From Actinoplanes sp. M2I2 (GTDB lineage: Bacteria > Actinomycetota > Actinomycetes > Mycobacteriales > Micromonosporaceae): a stretch of 64,000 nucleotides of DNA. The stretch is taken from positions 62,001 through 126,000 of the forward strand of contig NZ_JALPVJ010000027.1 in NCBI RefSeq assembly GCF_023544445.1. Direction: 5' to 3'. The notes beneath the pieces are model-generated. The model was given only the letters and a program-made list of their open reading frames with translations. It was not told where the DNA came from and did no database searches. The first letter of the stretch is position 1. Every line of letters begins with the position of its first letter. The position numbers were made by a program, and so were the translations under genes. Below are positions 17,336 to 24,965 of this stretch, one piece after another.

Positions 17336-17338
17336 ACG

Positions 17339-17491
17339 ATGAACGCTGATGAAGCCCTGTGTGTCTGTGGGCATGAGCCGCAGGCTCACCGGCACTACCG
17401 GCCAGGAACCGAATGCTCTCTGTGCGGGCCGGGCGAATGCCCCCGATACCGGCGCGTCACCTGGTGGCGCCGCCTGCTGTCCCGCCCGTGA
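17339..17491 (+). CDS. Small Cys/His-rich protein (50 aa), putative zinc-binding
   Basis: A 50-residue protein from ATG 17339 to TGA 17491. Cys and His are spaced C8-x-C10-G-H12-x4-H17-x-H19-Y, then C26-x2-C29 and C34, matching a family of very short actinobacterial proteins of the type CxCGH...HxHYRPGTxC. The rest is basic and ends in TWWRRLLSRP, which could contact membrane or nucleic acid. Eight potential ligands in 27 residues suggest one or two zinc ions. It sits 108 bp before the sulfotransferase on the same strand and directly behind a palindromic site. The RBS is poor, so translation may be weak or leaderless. Function unknown. Confidence 0.65.
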   Translation: MNADEALCVCGHEPQAHRHYRPGTECSLCGPGECPRYRRVTWWRRLLSRP

Positions 17492-17537
17492 GGCCGGCCG
17501 CCGCCGCGCGCAATGCCTACTAGTTCTGTAGGCTAAG

Positions 17538-17577
17538 GCTCGCTTCGAGCGAGCGGCGCACGAACTCTCAGCGAGTT
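17538..17577 (+). other. Two small hairpins in the leader before the sulfotransferase gene
   Basis: GCTCGCT-TCG-AGCGAGC (17538-17554, perfect 7-bp stem) is followed by AACTC-TCAGC-GAGTT (17563-17577). The second is flanked by direct GCGCACGA-like copies. They lie 23-62 bases before the ATG, leaving the RBS (GAGAGGGG) free. They could stabilise the transcript or act as a weak terminator after the small gene. Confidence 0.4.
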
Positions 17578-17599
17578 GCGCACGACGAGAGGGGCCTTC

Positions 17600-18535
17600 A
17601 TGGCGCTCCCCGACTTCCTGATCGCCGGCGTGCCCAAGGCGGGAACGACCGCCCTGCACGCCGCGCTGGCCGGCCACCCCGAGCTCTTCCTGCCGTCGGT
17701 GAAGGAACCCAAGTTCTTCCTCTCCGACGGGCCCCCGCCGGCTCACGGTGGCCCGGGCGACGTGCAGACCTATCAGGAACACGTCTGGCGGCAGCCCGAC
17801 TACGAGGCGCTCTTCGCTCCCGCGCCGCCGGGTGCGGTGCTGGGCGAGGCGACCCCGTTCTATCTGCACGACCTCGCGTCGCACGAGCGCATCCGGTCGC
17901 TGGTGCCCAAGGCGCGGCTGATCGTGCTGCTGCGCGACCCGGTCGACCGGGCCCACTCCAACTGGACGCACCTGTGGAACGCCGGGCTCGAGCCGGAGGC
18001 CGACTTCCTCACCGCCTGCCGGGCCGAGCCGGCCCGCATCGCCGCGGGCTGGGCGCCGTTCTGGCATTACGTGGGGCTCGGCCGGTACGGCGCCCAGCTG
18101 CGCCACCTCTACGAGTACATCCCGCGCGAGCAGGTGCTGTTGCTGCGGTACAAGGAGCTCAAGGACGCGCCGGCGGCCACGCTCGACCGGGTGTGCGAGT
18201 TCCTCGGCGTCCGGGCCGGGGTGCTGACGACGGTGCCGCGCGAGAACGTCAACCGGCACGTCGTCGAGGACAACGGCGTCAACCGGGTTCTGCGCTTTCT
18301 CCTGCGCGGCGGAGGCACGTTCGGGCATCGCTTCCCGGTGCCGCTGCGCCTGGCCGCCCGCGGCCCGTTGCTGACGCTGCTGCACCGCAAGCAGGGCAAC
18401 CGGCCGGTCACCACGCCCGGGGAGAGGGCGGCGCTGCTGCCGCACTTCGCCGACGACATCGCGCTGCTGACCGAGGTCACCGGCGAGTCCTATGACGACT
18501 GGTTGTCGGTGGACCGACACGCCGCGTCCCGTTAA
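17600..18535 (+). CDS. Sulfotransferase family protein
   Basis: A 311-residue cytosolic PAPS-dependent sulfotransferase (Sulfotransfer_1 type). The 5'-phosphosulfate loop is GVPKAGTTALHAAL near residue 10. The 3'-phosphate motif is RLIVLLRDPVDRAHSNW near residue 110, with the RDP...S pattern. EPKFFL and YKELKDAP fit heparan-sulfate NDST-like members. The ATG at 17600 has a strong upstream GAGAGGGG. It should sulfate a carbohydrate or lipid acceptor; beside GT2 genes and a deacetylase, a sulfated surface glycan is the likely product. This is an inference, since bacterial sulfotransferases also act on small metabolites. Confidence 0.9.
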   Translation: MALPDFLIAGVPKAGTTALHAALAGHPELFLPSVKEPKFFLSDGPPPAHGGPGDVQTYQEHVWRQPDYEALFAPAPPGAVLGEATPFYLHDLASHERIRSLVPKARLIVLLRDPVDRAHSNWTHLWNAGLEPEADFLTACRAEPARIAAGWAPFWHYVGLGRYGAQLRHLYEYIPREQVLLLRYKELKDAPAATLDRVCEFLGVRAGVLTTVPRENVNRHVVEDNGVNRVLRFLLRGGGTFGHRFPVPLRLAARGPLLTLLHRKQGNRPVTTPGERAALLPHFADDIALLTEVTGESYDDWLSVDRHAASR

Positions 18536-18584
18536 TCCCCACTTTCCCCATAGATGTTGCAAACTTGTCCGGATACTCTTCGCG

Positions 18585-19526
18585 ATGCCAACGCCGACAC
18601 GCCTGGGAGCCGCCTTGTCCACGGGAATCACGACCCTGCCCCTGCCGCGCTGGGACGACTCCACTGTCGTGGTCGAGCCGCCCGGTGACGAACCGGGAGC
18701 GTGGTCCGGCGCGCCCAGCTCGATCGTCGCGGACGGTCACATCTACCTGGCGTACCGGCTGCGGCTCCCGATCGGCGAGGGGCGCGGCATCGCCAACGTG
18801 GTGGCCCGCTCGGCCGACGGCGTCACCTTCGAGACGGTCGCCGAGGTGACCAAGGAGCAGTTCGGCGCCGAGTCGCTGGAACGGCCCGCGCTGGTGCGCA
18901 CGGCGGAGGGCCGCTGGCGGCTCTACGTCAGCGCGGCTACCCCGGGCACCAAGCACTGGCGGGTCGAGCTGCTCGAGGCGGCCACCCCGGAAGGCCTGGC
19001 CACGGCCACGCCGCGGGTCGTGCTGGCCGGCGACGACACGGTCGGCGTCAAGGACCCGGTGATCCACCACGACGCCCACGGATGGCATCTGTGGGCCTCC
19101 GTGCACCCGCTGGAGCGCTGGGACGACGCCGACCGGATGACCACCGAGTACGCCACCAGCCCGGACGGCCTGCACTGGACCTGGCGGGGCACCGCGCTGG
19201 CCGGCCGGCCGGGGGAGTGGGACGCCCGGGGCGTACGGGTCTCGTCGGTCCAGGTCGACGGCGACGAGATCACCGTGGCCTACGACGGGCGGGCCACGGC
19301 CGGCGAGAACTGGGAGGAGCGCACCGGCGTGGCCCGGGGCGAGCGCCTGGCCGACGGCAATTTCGGCGAGCTGACGGCCGAGCCCGGCGAGCCGCTGGGC
19401 AGCCCGCACGCACCCAACGGGCTGCGCTATCTCAGCCTGATCGCGCTGCCCGACGGCCGCCGCCGGGTCTACTACGAGGCCACTCGGCAGGACGGCGCGC
19501 ACGACCTGCGTACAGAGCTGATCTGA
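18585..19526 (+). CDS. Five-bladed beta-propeller glycosidase-like protein (GH43/GH32 clan fold)
   Basis: A 313-residue protein starting at ATG 18585. Repeats such as SSIVADGHIYLAYRLR, WRLYVSAATPG, VGVKDPVIHHDAHGWHLW, TEYATSPDGLHWTWRG and YDGRATAGENW give the beta-strand spacing of five-bladed propeller glycosidases and phosphorylases. The VKDPVI segment resembles the KDP motif of that clan. No signal peptide is seen, so it may act in the cytosol. A GATACT box ends seven bases before the ATG, compatible with a leaderless transcript. It follows the sulfotransferase by 49 bp and probably belongs to the same locus. Confidence 0.75.
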   Translation: MPTPTRLGAALSTGITTLPLPRWDDSTVVVEPPGDEPGAWSGAPSSIVADGHIYLAYRLRLPIGEGRGIANVVARSADGVTFETVAEVTKEQFGAESLERPALVRTAEGRWRLYVSAATPGTKHWRVELLEAATPEGLATATPRVVLAGDDTVGVKDPVIHHDAHGWHLWASVHPLERWDDADRMTTEYATSPDGLHWTWRGTALAGRPGEWDARGVRVSSVQVDGDEITVAYDGRATAGENWEERTGVARGERLADGNFGELTAEPGEPLGSPHAPNGLRYLSLIALPDGRRRVYYEATRQDGAHDLRTELI

Positions 19527-19885
19527 AGTGTCACCGCAGGTGACGGCAGGTGAGAGCGTTATCACGATGCCCGGCCTCCGTGCCCGGGGATCGATCCGGG
19601 TGCACTAGCGTTCCGGACTGACGCGAGGTGCGCGCGGAATAACGGCCGCACAGTCGGTGGCGGGGTTCCTCCCACAAGGAGGGACTCCGCCATTCTTTTT
19701 GCACCCGATGATTCGGGCCTTTCCGGCGTGCGGCCGGCCACGCTGCAGCCCGGCTCCACCTCTCGGCCACGCCCCTGATCCAAGCTGCACCCGTCGTGCA
19801 ACCGGCGTTCCCCTGCAGGCCTCCCCAGGCCCGCCGATGGTGGCTGGCGTTCGACACAGCAACGGACGGTCAAGGGGAGAGATCA
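19527..19885. other. Intergenic region with terminator before the receiver gene
   Basis: About 360 bp without a gene. It contains a perfect palindrome GTCACC-GCA-GGTGAC (19530-19544), an intrinsic terminator (19658-19701), and a long untranslated stretch before the AAGGGGAG site of the receiver gene. Confidence 0.7.
19658..19701 (+). terminator. Intrinsic terminator with T-tract
   Basis: A 15-bp stem with two G-U pairs (5' arm TGGCGGGGTTCCTCC, loop CACAA) is followed by ATTCTTTTTG. Such a canonical terminator is rare in GC-rich actinomycetes. It most simply ends transcripts from the sulfotransferase/propeller block. It could instead attenuate a transcript reading into the receiver gene. Confidence 0.85.
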
Positions 19886-20368
19886 ATGGTCGGAGCAGCG
19901 CTTTCCATCGTTCCCACGTTCATCGAGCCCGAGCTCGGCCACCCCGCGCCCGTCGCGGACTGGAGCACCGACCTCGCGGAGCCGACGATCCTGGTGGCCG
20001 ATGACGACGAGGCGGTGCGCGAGCTGGTCACCCACAAGCTGGTCGCGGCCGGCTACCGGGTGGTCACCGCGGACAACGGCGCCTCCGCGCTGCGCATGGT
20101 GGTCACCGAACAGCCCGACATGATCATCCTGGACGTGTCGATGCCCGGCCTCGACGGCCTGAGCGTCTGCTACGAGCTGCACTCGTCGGCCGACACCTCG
20201 CGGATCCCGGTGCTGATCATGAGCGGGCACGGCCGCAAGGTCGACATCGACCTGGGCATGACCGTCGGCGCCGACGACTACCTGGTCAAGCCGTTCAACC
20301 CGGCCGAGCTGGTGCGCCGCGTCCGCTGGCTGCTGCTGGCCAACGAGGACCTGCCCGGGGCGCTCTGA
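19886..20368 (+). CDS. Single-domain response regulator
   Basis: A 160-residue protein with one receiver domain and no output domain. After a 30-residue lead-in, the acidic triad VADDDEA (near residue 38), the phosphoacceptor Asp in IILDVSMPGLDG, LIMSGHGRK and the switch Lys in YLVKPFNP are all present. It resembles CheY-like or PatA-N-type receivers that pass phosphate to a partner. No histidine kinase gene adjoins it, so it is an orphan. ATG 19886 has AAGGGGAG upstream. Confidence 0.92.
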   Translation: MVGAALSIVPTFIEPELGHPAPVADWSTDLAEPTILVADDDEAVRELVTHKLVAAGYRVVTADNGASALRMVVTEQPDMIILDVSMPGLDGLSVCYELHSSADTSRIPVLIMSGHGRKVDIDLGMTVGADDYLVKPFNPAELVRRVRWLLLANEDLPGAL

Positions 20369-20393
20369 CCCCGGCACAGCGTTTTCAGCTCCG

Positions 20394-21485
20394 TCAGCGC
20401 GGCGCCGCCGGCAGAGCTTCGAGGAAGGAGCGCAACGCGTTCGCGTACGGGGTGATGGTCGTGAGATCGGCCCACTCCTGCGCGCTGTGCTGGCCGTCGC
20501 CGCCCGGCCCGAAGATGACGGCGTCGACACCCACCGCCGAGTAGTGCCGTCCGTCCGCGGCGCCGTGCTTGGCCAGCAGGTTCCCCGGGAAGCCGGCGTC
20601 GCGCGCGGCCGCCCGCAGCAGGCCCACCTCGGGACTACCGGGGTCGGCGTGATGCGGGTGACCCAGCGCCTCGACGGCGGTCGGCACGCCGGTGATCGCG
20701 CCCAGGTGGATGGCGATCTCCTCCGGCGTACGACCCGCGAAGTCGGCATCCTCGGCCGGGAATCGCACGTCGAGCCACGCGCTCGCCTCGTCCGGGACCT
20801 GGTTGACCGCCTGGTTCGGCGTGTCCAGCCGGGCGACGTTCACCGTCGTGCGCCACACCTCGGCCTCGGGCACCGGATAGCGCCGCAACAGCCGCGCGAC
20901 CCCCTCGGCCACGGTGACCAGGGCATTCTCCCCGAGCCAGGGGTACGCGGCGTGGGCCGCCCGGCCATGCGCGGTGAGCCGCACATGGGCCAGCCCGCGC
21001 GACTCGTTGACGACCTGGAGCCGGCTCTGCTCCCCGATGACGACGAAATCGCCCCGCACACCCGCCGCGATCTGATGGGCCGTGCCGTCCGCGCCGCCCA
21101 CTTCCTCGTCGGTGACCAGCTGCAACGCGATCGGAACGGCGAGCCGGGGCGCCAGCTCACGGAACACGTCGGCCAGCACCAGGGCCGCGACCTTCATGTC
21201 ATGGGCCCCGCGCCCGTAGAGCCGGTCGCCCTCGACACGCGGCACGAACTGCCCGGCCGACCCCGGAACGACGTCGAGGTGGGCGTTGAGAATCACGCGG
21301 AACCGCTCGGCGCCCGCCGGATGTACCAGGGCGCTGGGCTTGCCGTTCGACGAGAACCGCCGCACCTCGAAGCCCGCCCCCACGAACCGCAGAACGAAGT
21401 CCAGCGCGCGTTCCAGCTGGTCGGGGCGGTCCGCGGTGGACGGAATCGCGATCAGCTCGCAAGCCCGCTCAACCAGGTGATCCAT
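20394..21485 (-). CDS. M20 family metallopeptidase (ArgE/DapE type)
   Basis: A 363-residue zinc amidohydrolase/peptidase. Motifs are NAHLDVVPG (first zinc His and catalytic Asp), GRGAHDMK (bridging Asp), TDEEVGG (catalytic Glu pair) and VIGEQS, with a dimerisation domain (LAHVRLTAHGRAAHAAYP) and a late ligand in GDGQHSAQEW. The ATG at 21485 (MDHLVERAC) fits the family start better than the upstream GTG. Such enzymes cut N-acyl amino acids or dipeptides. Its 3' end faces the receiver gene. The specific substrate cannot be told. Confidence 0.92.
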   Translation of the reverse strand: MDHLVERACELIAIPSTADRPDQLERALDFVLRFVGAGFEVRRFSSNGKPSALVHPAGAERFRVILNAHLDVVPGSAGQFVPRVEGDRLYGRGAHDMKVAALVLADVFRELAPRLAVPIALQLVTDEEVGGADGTAHQIAAGVRGDFVVIGEQSRLQVVNESRGLAHVRLTAHGRAAHAAYPWLGENALVTVAEGVARLLRRYPVPEAEVWRTTVNVARLDTPNQAVNQVPDEASAWLDVRFPAEDADFAGRTPEEIAIHLGAITGVPTAVEALGHPHHADPGSPEVGLLRAAARDAGFPGNLLAKHGAADGRHYSAVGVDAVIFGPGGDGQHSAQEWADLTTITPYANALRSFLEALPAAPR

Positions 21486-22688
21486 CCCTACGCCTCCTAG
21501 CCTGCCCACCCACCCGGGGGTCACCTTACGCGCGATCTTGGGACGAACCGCCCCTGTCCACAGCGTCGCCGCCGGGCGGAGGCGGCGTCTCGCCGTTGTC
21601 CACAGGCAGCAGTCGGGCGGTGGCCCTGAGCGGCTGGCCGCGGCTGGGGTCCGGTTGACGCGTGCCGGCGGCCGTCAGGTGTCGTCCGGGACGAGCGCGG
21701 AGTCGTCCACGATGGCTGTGATGCCGGCGTTCTCGCTGGTCACTTTGCTGCGTCAGCCTTCTGGCCTTGCCCGCTGTGCCGGCGCAGGGGTGTCCCCTCG
21801 GTGTATCGGCGGACCGGTATGTTGGCTCGCGACCGAATTGGGGAGTCGAGCACCGGCGGTCCACGGATATTCTCACGCCATTTCTGCGCGTAATCTCCCC
21901 GCAACATTGCGTAAGATCCTCACGCGACGGAAAAGCTGGCGATTGTGCACAGTCGACAAGCAACGCGATCGCCGGCCGGCATTAGACAATCTTTTGCTCG
22001 GTCAAGAAAAAGATATCGCGCTTGCGAACAAATATCGGACGGTGCCTCATCACCGAGCGTGCAGCCTGATCACGCACCGTGGGCGGTCGTGACGCTCAGA
22101 AATTGCACTGTGCAGCGATCCCGCCACGATGCGTCAACGGCACGTGAACCTCGCCGCTGCGTCGGAACACCCAACGCGATGATCACAGCGGGCCGGACGG
22201 GTATGACACCTCTGGAACTCCGTTGGAACAGACCGTGCTTCCACGTCCGGACGGCCGGTCTCTCCGATCGCCACTCGGCTCCCTCCGATCGCCGGTCGGC
22301 GACGTTGGCCGCTTCCAGGCCAAGGCAACACCCGACCGGCGCCTCAGCGTTTGGGCCGGGACCGCACCCGACCGGCGCCTCAGCGTTTGGGCCAAGGCAG
22401 CACCCGACCGGCGCCTCAGCGTTTGGGCCGGGACCGCACCCGCTCGGATGCGGTCATCGGTGCCCACCGGCAAACCAGCGGCAGTCTCAGCGACGACCTC
22501 GGAAAAGTCCGCTGAAGCCATTTCAGCTGCTCAGGTGGCACACTACGGCCGGCACTCGACGGTGGAGGACCAGGGTCTGCACCCGCGAGGGCGCGCCCAC
22601 GTCCCGGCCCCACCAACGCGAAAGCTCGTCGCAACGTGCGCGTCCGAGCAGTCGGACCTCGATGGGATCGGCGTGGTAGACATGCGCC
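21486..22688. other. 1.2-kb gap without a convincing gene
   Basis: No frame here shows a recognisable protein. From about 21830 to 22120 the DNA is clearly richer in A and T than the rest of the window. Two DnaA-box-like words (21554-21562 CTGTCCACA and 21596-21604 TTGTCCACA), an odd palindrome TGCAC-T-GTGCA near 22102, and the tandem repeat at 22322-22443 are the only structures. It may be a decayed insertion site or foreign DNA. Confidence 0.6.
22322..22443. repeat. 36-bp tandem repeat, 3.4 copies, alternating as a 72-bp unit
   Basis: Units start at 22322, 22358, 22394 and 22430 (partial) and share CACCCGACCGGCGCCTCAGC plus GTTTGGGCC. The unit heads alternate: AAGGCA, GGGACCG, AAGGCA, GGGACCG. 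The true period is therefore 72 bp made of two diverged halves, which implies a duplication of a dimer. A shorter pair of CTCCGATCGCC repeats lies just upstream (22262-22305). Confidence 0.9.
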
Positions 22689-23933
22689 GTGCAGGAAGTG
22701 CAGCGGACTGCGGGCCGGCGCGAGGATGTGCTGGCCGCGGCTTGTGCGGTGGTGGCCGAGCGCGGGGCCGACGCGACGCGGTTCTCCGACGTGACGGCCG
22801 CTACCGGGGTCGGCGTGTCGACACTGCAGTACTACTTCGGCAGCCGCGAGGACATGCTCCACGCCGTGTTCCGGCATGCGGCACGGGCTGACTTCGACGC
22901 CGTCGCGGGACTGCTCGCGGAGCGGGAGGAGCCCTGGCCACGTCTCGTCGTCATCGCCTCCTATCTGACCGGCGCGGTCGGCAGTGACTCGTCCTGGCGC
23001 CTGTGGGTCGAGTCCTGGCGGTGGGCCCTGCGCGATGCTGAGCTGCGCGCGGACGTGCTGGGCGACTACACGCGATGGCGCGGCCTGATCGCAACGGAGA
23101 TCGAGTCCGGCGTACGCGACGGCGGCTTCACGACGAAGGCCCCACCGGCGGACGTGGCCCGCCAGGCGCTCGCGCTCATCGACGGGCTGGCGCTACCGGT
23201 GGTGCTGGGCGACCCCACGGTCCGGCGCGAGGACGCACGCGACCTGCTGATCGACGCGCTCAGCCGCCTGCTGGGCCGCAGCGTCACGGCATCAACCCCG
23301 CTCGAGCCGAGTGACGCGGATGGTCGGAGCCCGCTGCCGGCTGGGCCCGGTGACGCGGACACCCGGCGCCCGGCCCAGGACGTGAACGCGCCGGTGCTGA
23401 GGGCGGCCCGACAAGGAGATGCGCCCGCCGTGGCGGCCATCTGGGCGGCGGGCTGGCGCGACGGGCATCTGGGCAACGTGCCGGACGCCCTCGTCGCGGC
23501 CAGGACCCCGGAGTCGTTCGAGGTCCGGGCCGCAGCTCGAAGCGCCGACACCACCGTGGCGGTCGTCGACGGCGTGGTGGCCGGCTTCGTGATGGTCGTC
23601 GGCGACGAGGTCGAGCAGGTCTACGTCGACGCGGCCTTCCGGGGCGGCGGCGTGGCCCGCTTGCTGCTGACCGAGGCGGAACGGCTCGTCGCCGCGGGCG
23701 GACATCCGACGGCGTGGCTGGCTGTCGTGCCGGGCAACGCCCGGGCCCGGCGTTTCTACGAGCGGTCGGGCTGGGCCGACGCGGGAGGGTTCGACCGCGC
23801 GATCTCCCACGGGACGGAGACGATCGCCGTACCGTGTCGCCGCTACACCAAGCGGGTTACGCAGGAACAGCATCGGGCGCCGGCTGACCGCGACTCCATG
23901 GTCGGGGCAGGTGCTCCGGAACAGTTGGACTGA
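22689..23933 (+). CDS. TetR-family regulator fused to a GNAT acetyltransferase
   Basis: A 414-residue two-domain protein. Residues 5-60 form a TetR helix-turn-helix (RREDVLAAACAVVAERG, FSDVTAATGVGVSTLQYYFG), followed by an all-helical ligand domain to about residue 200. A Pro/Asp-rich linker leads to a GNAT domain (residues about 235-390) with the acetyl-CoA loop FRGGGVARLLLTEAERL and the late motif VPGNARARRFYERSGW. The frame is continuous, with no stop or shift between the halves. The GTG at 22689 starts it; a second GTG at 22698 is possible. The design suggests a regulator whose ligand is also acetylated, or an enzyme that controls its own gene. No partner gene adjoins it. Confidence 0.88.
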   Translation: MQEVQRTAGRREDVLAAACAVVAERGADATRFSDVTAATGVGVSTLQYYFGSREDMLHAVFRHAARADFDAVAGLLAEREEPWPRLVVIASYLTGAVGSDSSWRLWVESWRWALRDAELRADVLGDYTRWRGLIATEIESGVRDGGFTTKAPPADVARQALALIDGLALPVVLGDPTVRREDARDLLIDALSRLLGRSVTASTPLEPSDADGRSPLPAGPGDADTRRPAQDVNAPVLRAARQGDAPAVAAIWAAGWRDGHLGNVPDALVAARTPESFEVRAAARSADTTVAVVDGVVAGFVMVVGDEVEQVYVDAAFRGGGVARLLLTEAERLVAAGGHPTAWLAVVPGNARARRFYERSGWADAGGFDRAISHGTETIAVPCRRYTKRVTQEQHRAPADRDSMVGAGAPEQLD

Positions 23934-24055
23934 ACGTGCCGGGCGAGCGGTTGAGCGGGACGCCGGCCTCCGATGAAGAACGGCCCGGCCGCCGACCCTC
24001 GAGGCATTGCCTCAGCTGAAGATTCAGTCGCGGTGACTGCGGATCAGGGGCCGGG

Positions 24056-24616
24056 TCAGGCGGAGAAGTCGCTGCCGAAGAGGTGACGGCCGGGGTGGTC
24101 GCGGTACAGCAGGCAGTGGTTGTCGTCCTCGTGGCCGGCCGTGCGGACGGCCGTGCAGTTGGCGATGGCGTTGATCTCGGAGGCGGAGAGCGACCACTGC
24201 ACCCACCAGCCGATGCCCGCCGCGTGCTGGCCCAGGCCCGCGTGGGCGCCGGGGTGGGGGTGTTCGAGCTCGCAGTGCAGCATCCGGTCGAGACCGTGGG
24301 GCGGTCGCGGCAGCCGGCTGAGCCAGCCGACCTGCAGATGGTCGAGTTCGACACGGGCCGGGCAGCGGTGCGAGTCGACGACGGCGAGGCTGGTGACGAA
24401 GTTGCCGGCTCCCTTGCGGGAGGAGATCAGGCCTTCGGTACGCAGCACGCGCAGCGCCGATTGGACCGTGGTGCGGGCGACGCGGTGTTCCCCGGCGAGC
24501 GTGTGCTCGGAGGGGAGTTTGGCGCCGACGGCCAGGCTGCCGGTGAAGATCTGGTGCCGGAGCTCGGCGGCGATCTGCTGGTAGGGGGACAGGGCGGTGG
24601 CGGTGTCGGGGGACAT
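24056..24616 (-). CDS. GntR-family regulator with short C-terminal domain
   Basis: A 186-residue regulator. The N-terminal winged helix is clear: ALSPYQQIAAELRHQI, LPSEHTLAGEHRVARTTV and LRTEGLISSRKGAGNFV. The C-terminal 100 residues are too short and unlike FadR or UTRA effector domains. They contain WWVQWSLSASEINAIANCT and end in a His/Cys motif (CLLYRDHPGRHLFG) also seen in small actinobacterial or phage proteins. The ATG at 24616 (MSPDTATA) is preferred over an upstream start. It may once have controlled the neighbouring decayed transporter and agmatinase genes; that is inference. Confidence 0.82.
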   Translation of the reverse strand: MSPDTATALSPYQQIAAELRHQIFTGSLAVGAKLPSEHTLAGEHRVARTTVQSALRVLRTEGLISSRKGAGNFVTSLAVVDSHRCPARVELDHLQVGWLSRLPRPPHGLDRMLHCELEHPHPGAHAGLGQHAAGIGWWVQWSLSASEINAIANCTAVRTAGHEDDNHCLLYRDHPGRHLFGSDFSA

Positions 24617-24743
24617 TCCTGCACCCTGCGTGACCGGCCGGACGGGAACAAGTGCGCAAGTGCGTGGGATCACGAGCGCCGGTCTATGCAGGCCGGAGCC
24701 TGTGGCGGAGCCGGGCCGGATGCAAGAGAGCCGTCACTCAGCG

Positions 24744-24965
24744 TCAATCTGGCAGGCGGGGGACGCCGGCGAGGAGCTTCCTGGTGTACGGGTGGGTGGG
24801 CGCTCCCAGGATCTGCGGGTGGGGCCCTGCTCGACCAGCCGGCCGCCCTCCAGCACGGCGGTCTGCTCGCAGAGTTCGGCCACCACCCCGAGGTCGTGCG
24901 ACACCAGCAGGATCGTCGGACCCGATCGGCTTCCGAGGAGGCGGCTCAGCTCTCCGCGGGCGGGA
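24744..24965 (-). pseudogene. Relic of an oligopeptide/dipeptide ABC transporter ATPase, truncated and frameshifted
   Basis: On the minus strand one frame reads ILLVSHDLGVVAELCEQ and on to GGRLVEQGPT, the post-Walker-B H-loop region of Opp/Dpp ATPases. After one missing base in the run CCCCACCCGCAG, the next frame reads PQILGAPTHPYTRKLLAGVP and stops at 24744, which is the normal C-terminal end of these ATPases. The N-terminal two thirds are gone. The remnant abuts and overlaps the end of the agmatinase gene, which may have replaced its own C-terminal tail with neighbouring sequence. Confidence 0.8.

Larger units (their letters stand above)
16836..17338. other. Divergent intergenic region between the glycosyltransferase block and the sulfotransferase block
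   Basis: About 500 bp with noticeably more A and T than the flanking genes and no convincing long gene. It holds a candidate minus-strand promoter (16918-16945), a perfect palindrome (17048-17064) and a related half-degenerate copy (17321-17335) just before the small Cys/His gene. It probably carries the control region for both halves of the polysaccharide locus. Confidence 0.7.

Noticed and set aside
18477..19565. Minus-strand frame opposite the propeller protein
   Set aside because: It is antisense to a clear propeller pattern and has no independent support.
19605..19886. Minus-strand frames across the terminator before the receiver gene
   Set aside because: They run through the intrinsic terminator and have no protein-like features.
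21554..21604. Two DnaA-box-like words (CTGTCCACA, TTGTCCACA), possible origin
   Set aside because: Only two boxes, no dnaA or dnaN nearby and no cluster. A TTATCCACA-like word at about 4833 lies inside a gene.
21526..22092. Open frames in the 21.5-22.1 kb gap
   Set aside because: None has family-like composition, a good RBS or motifs. A 22-codon minus frame ending in ALVPDDT looked protein-like but is too short to support.
22183..22521. Minus-strand frame starting MASADFSEVVAETAAG
   Set aside because: The start looks plausible, but the frame soon enters the 36-bp repeat, which is open in most frames, and has no recognised domain.
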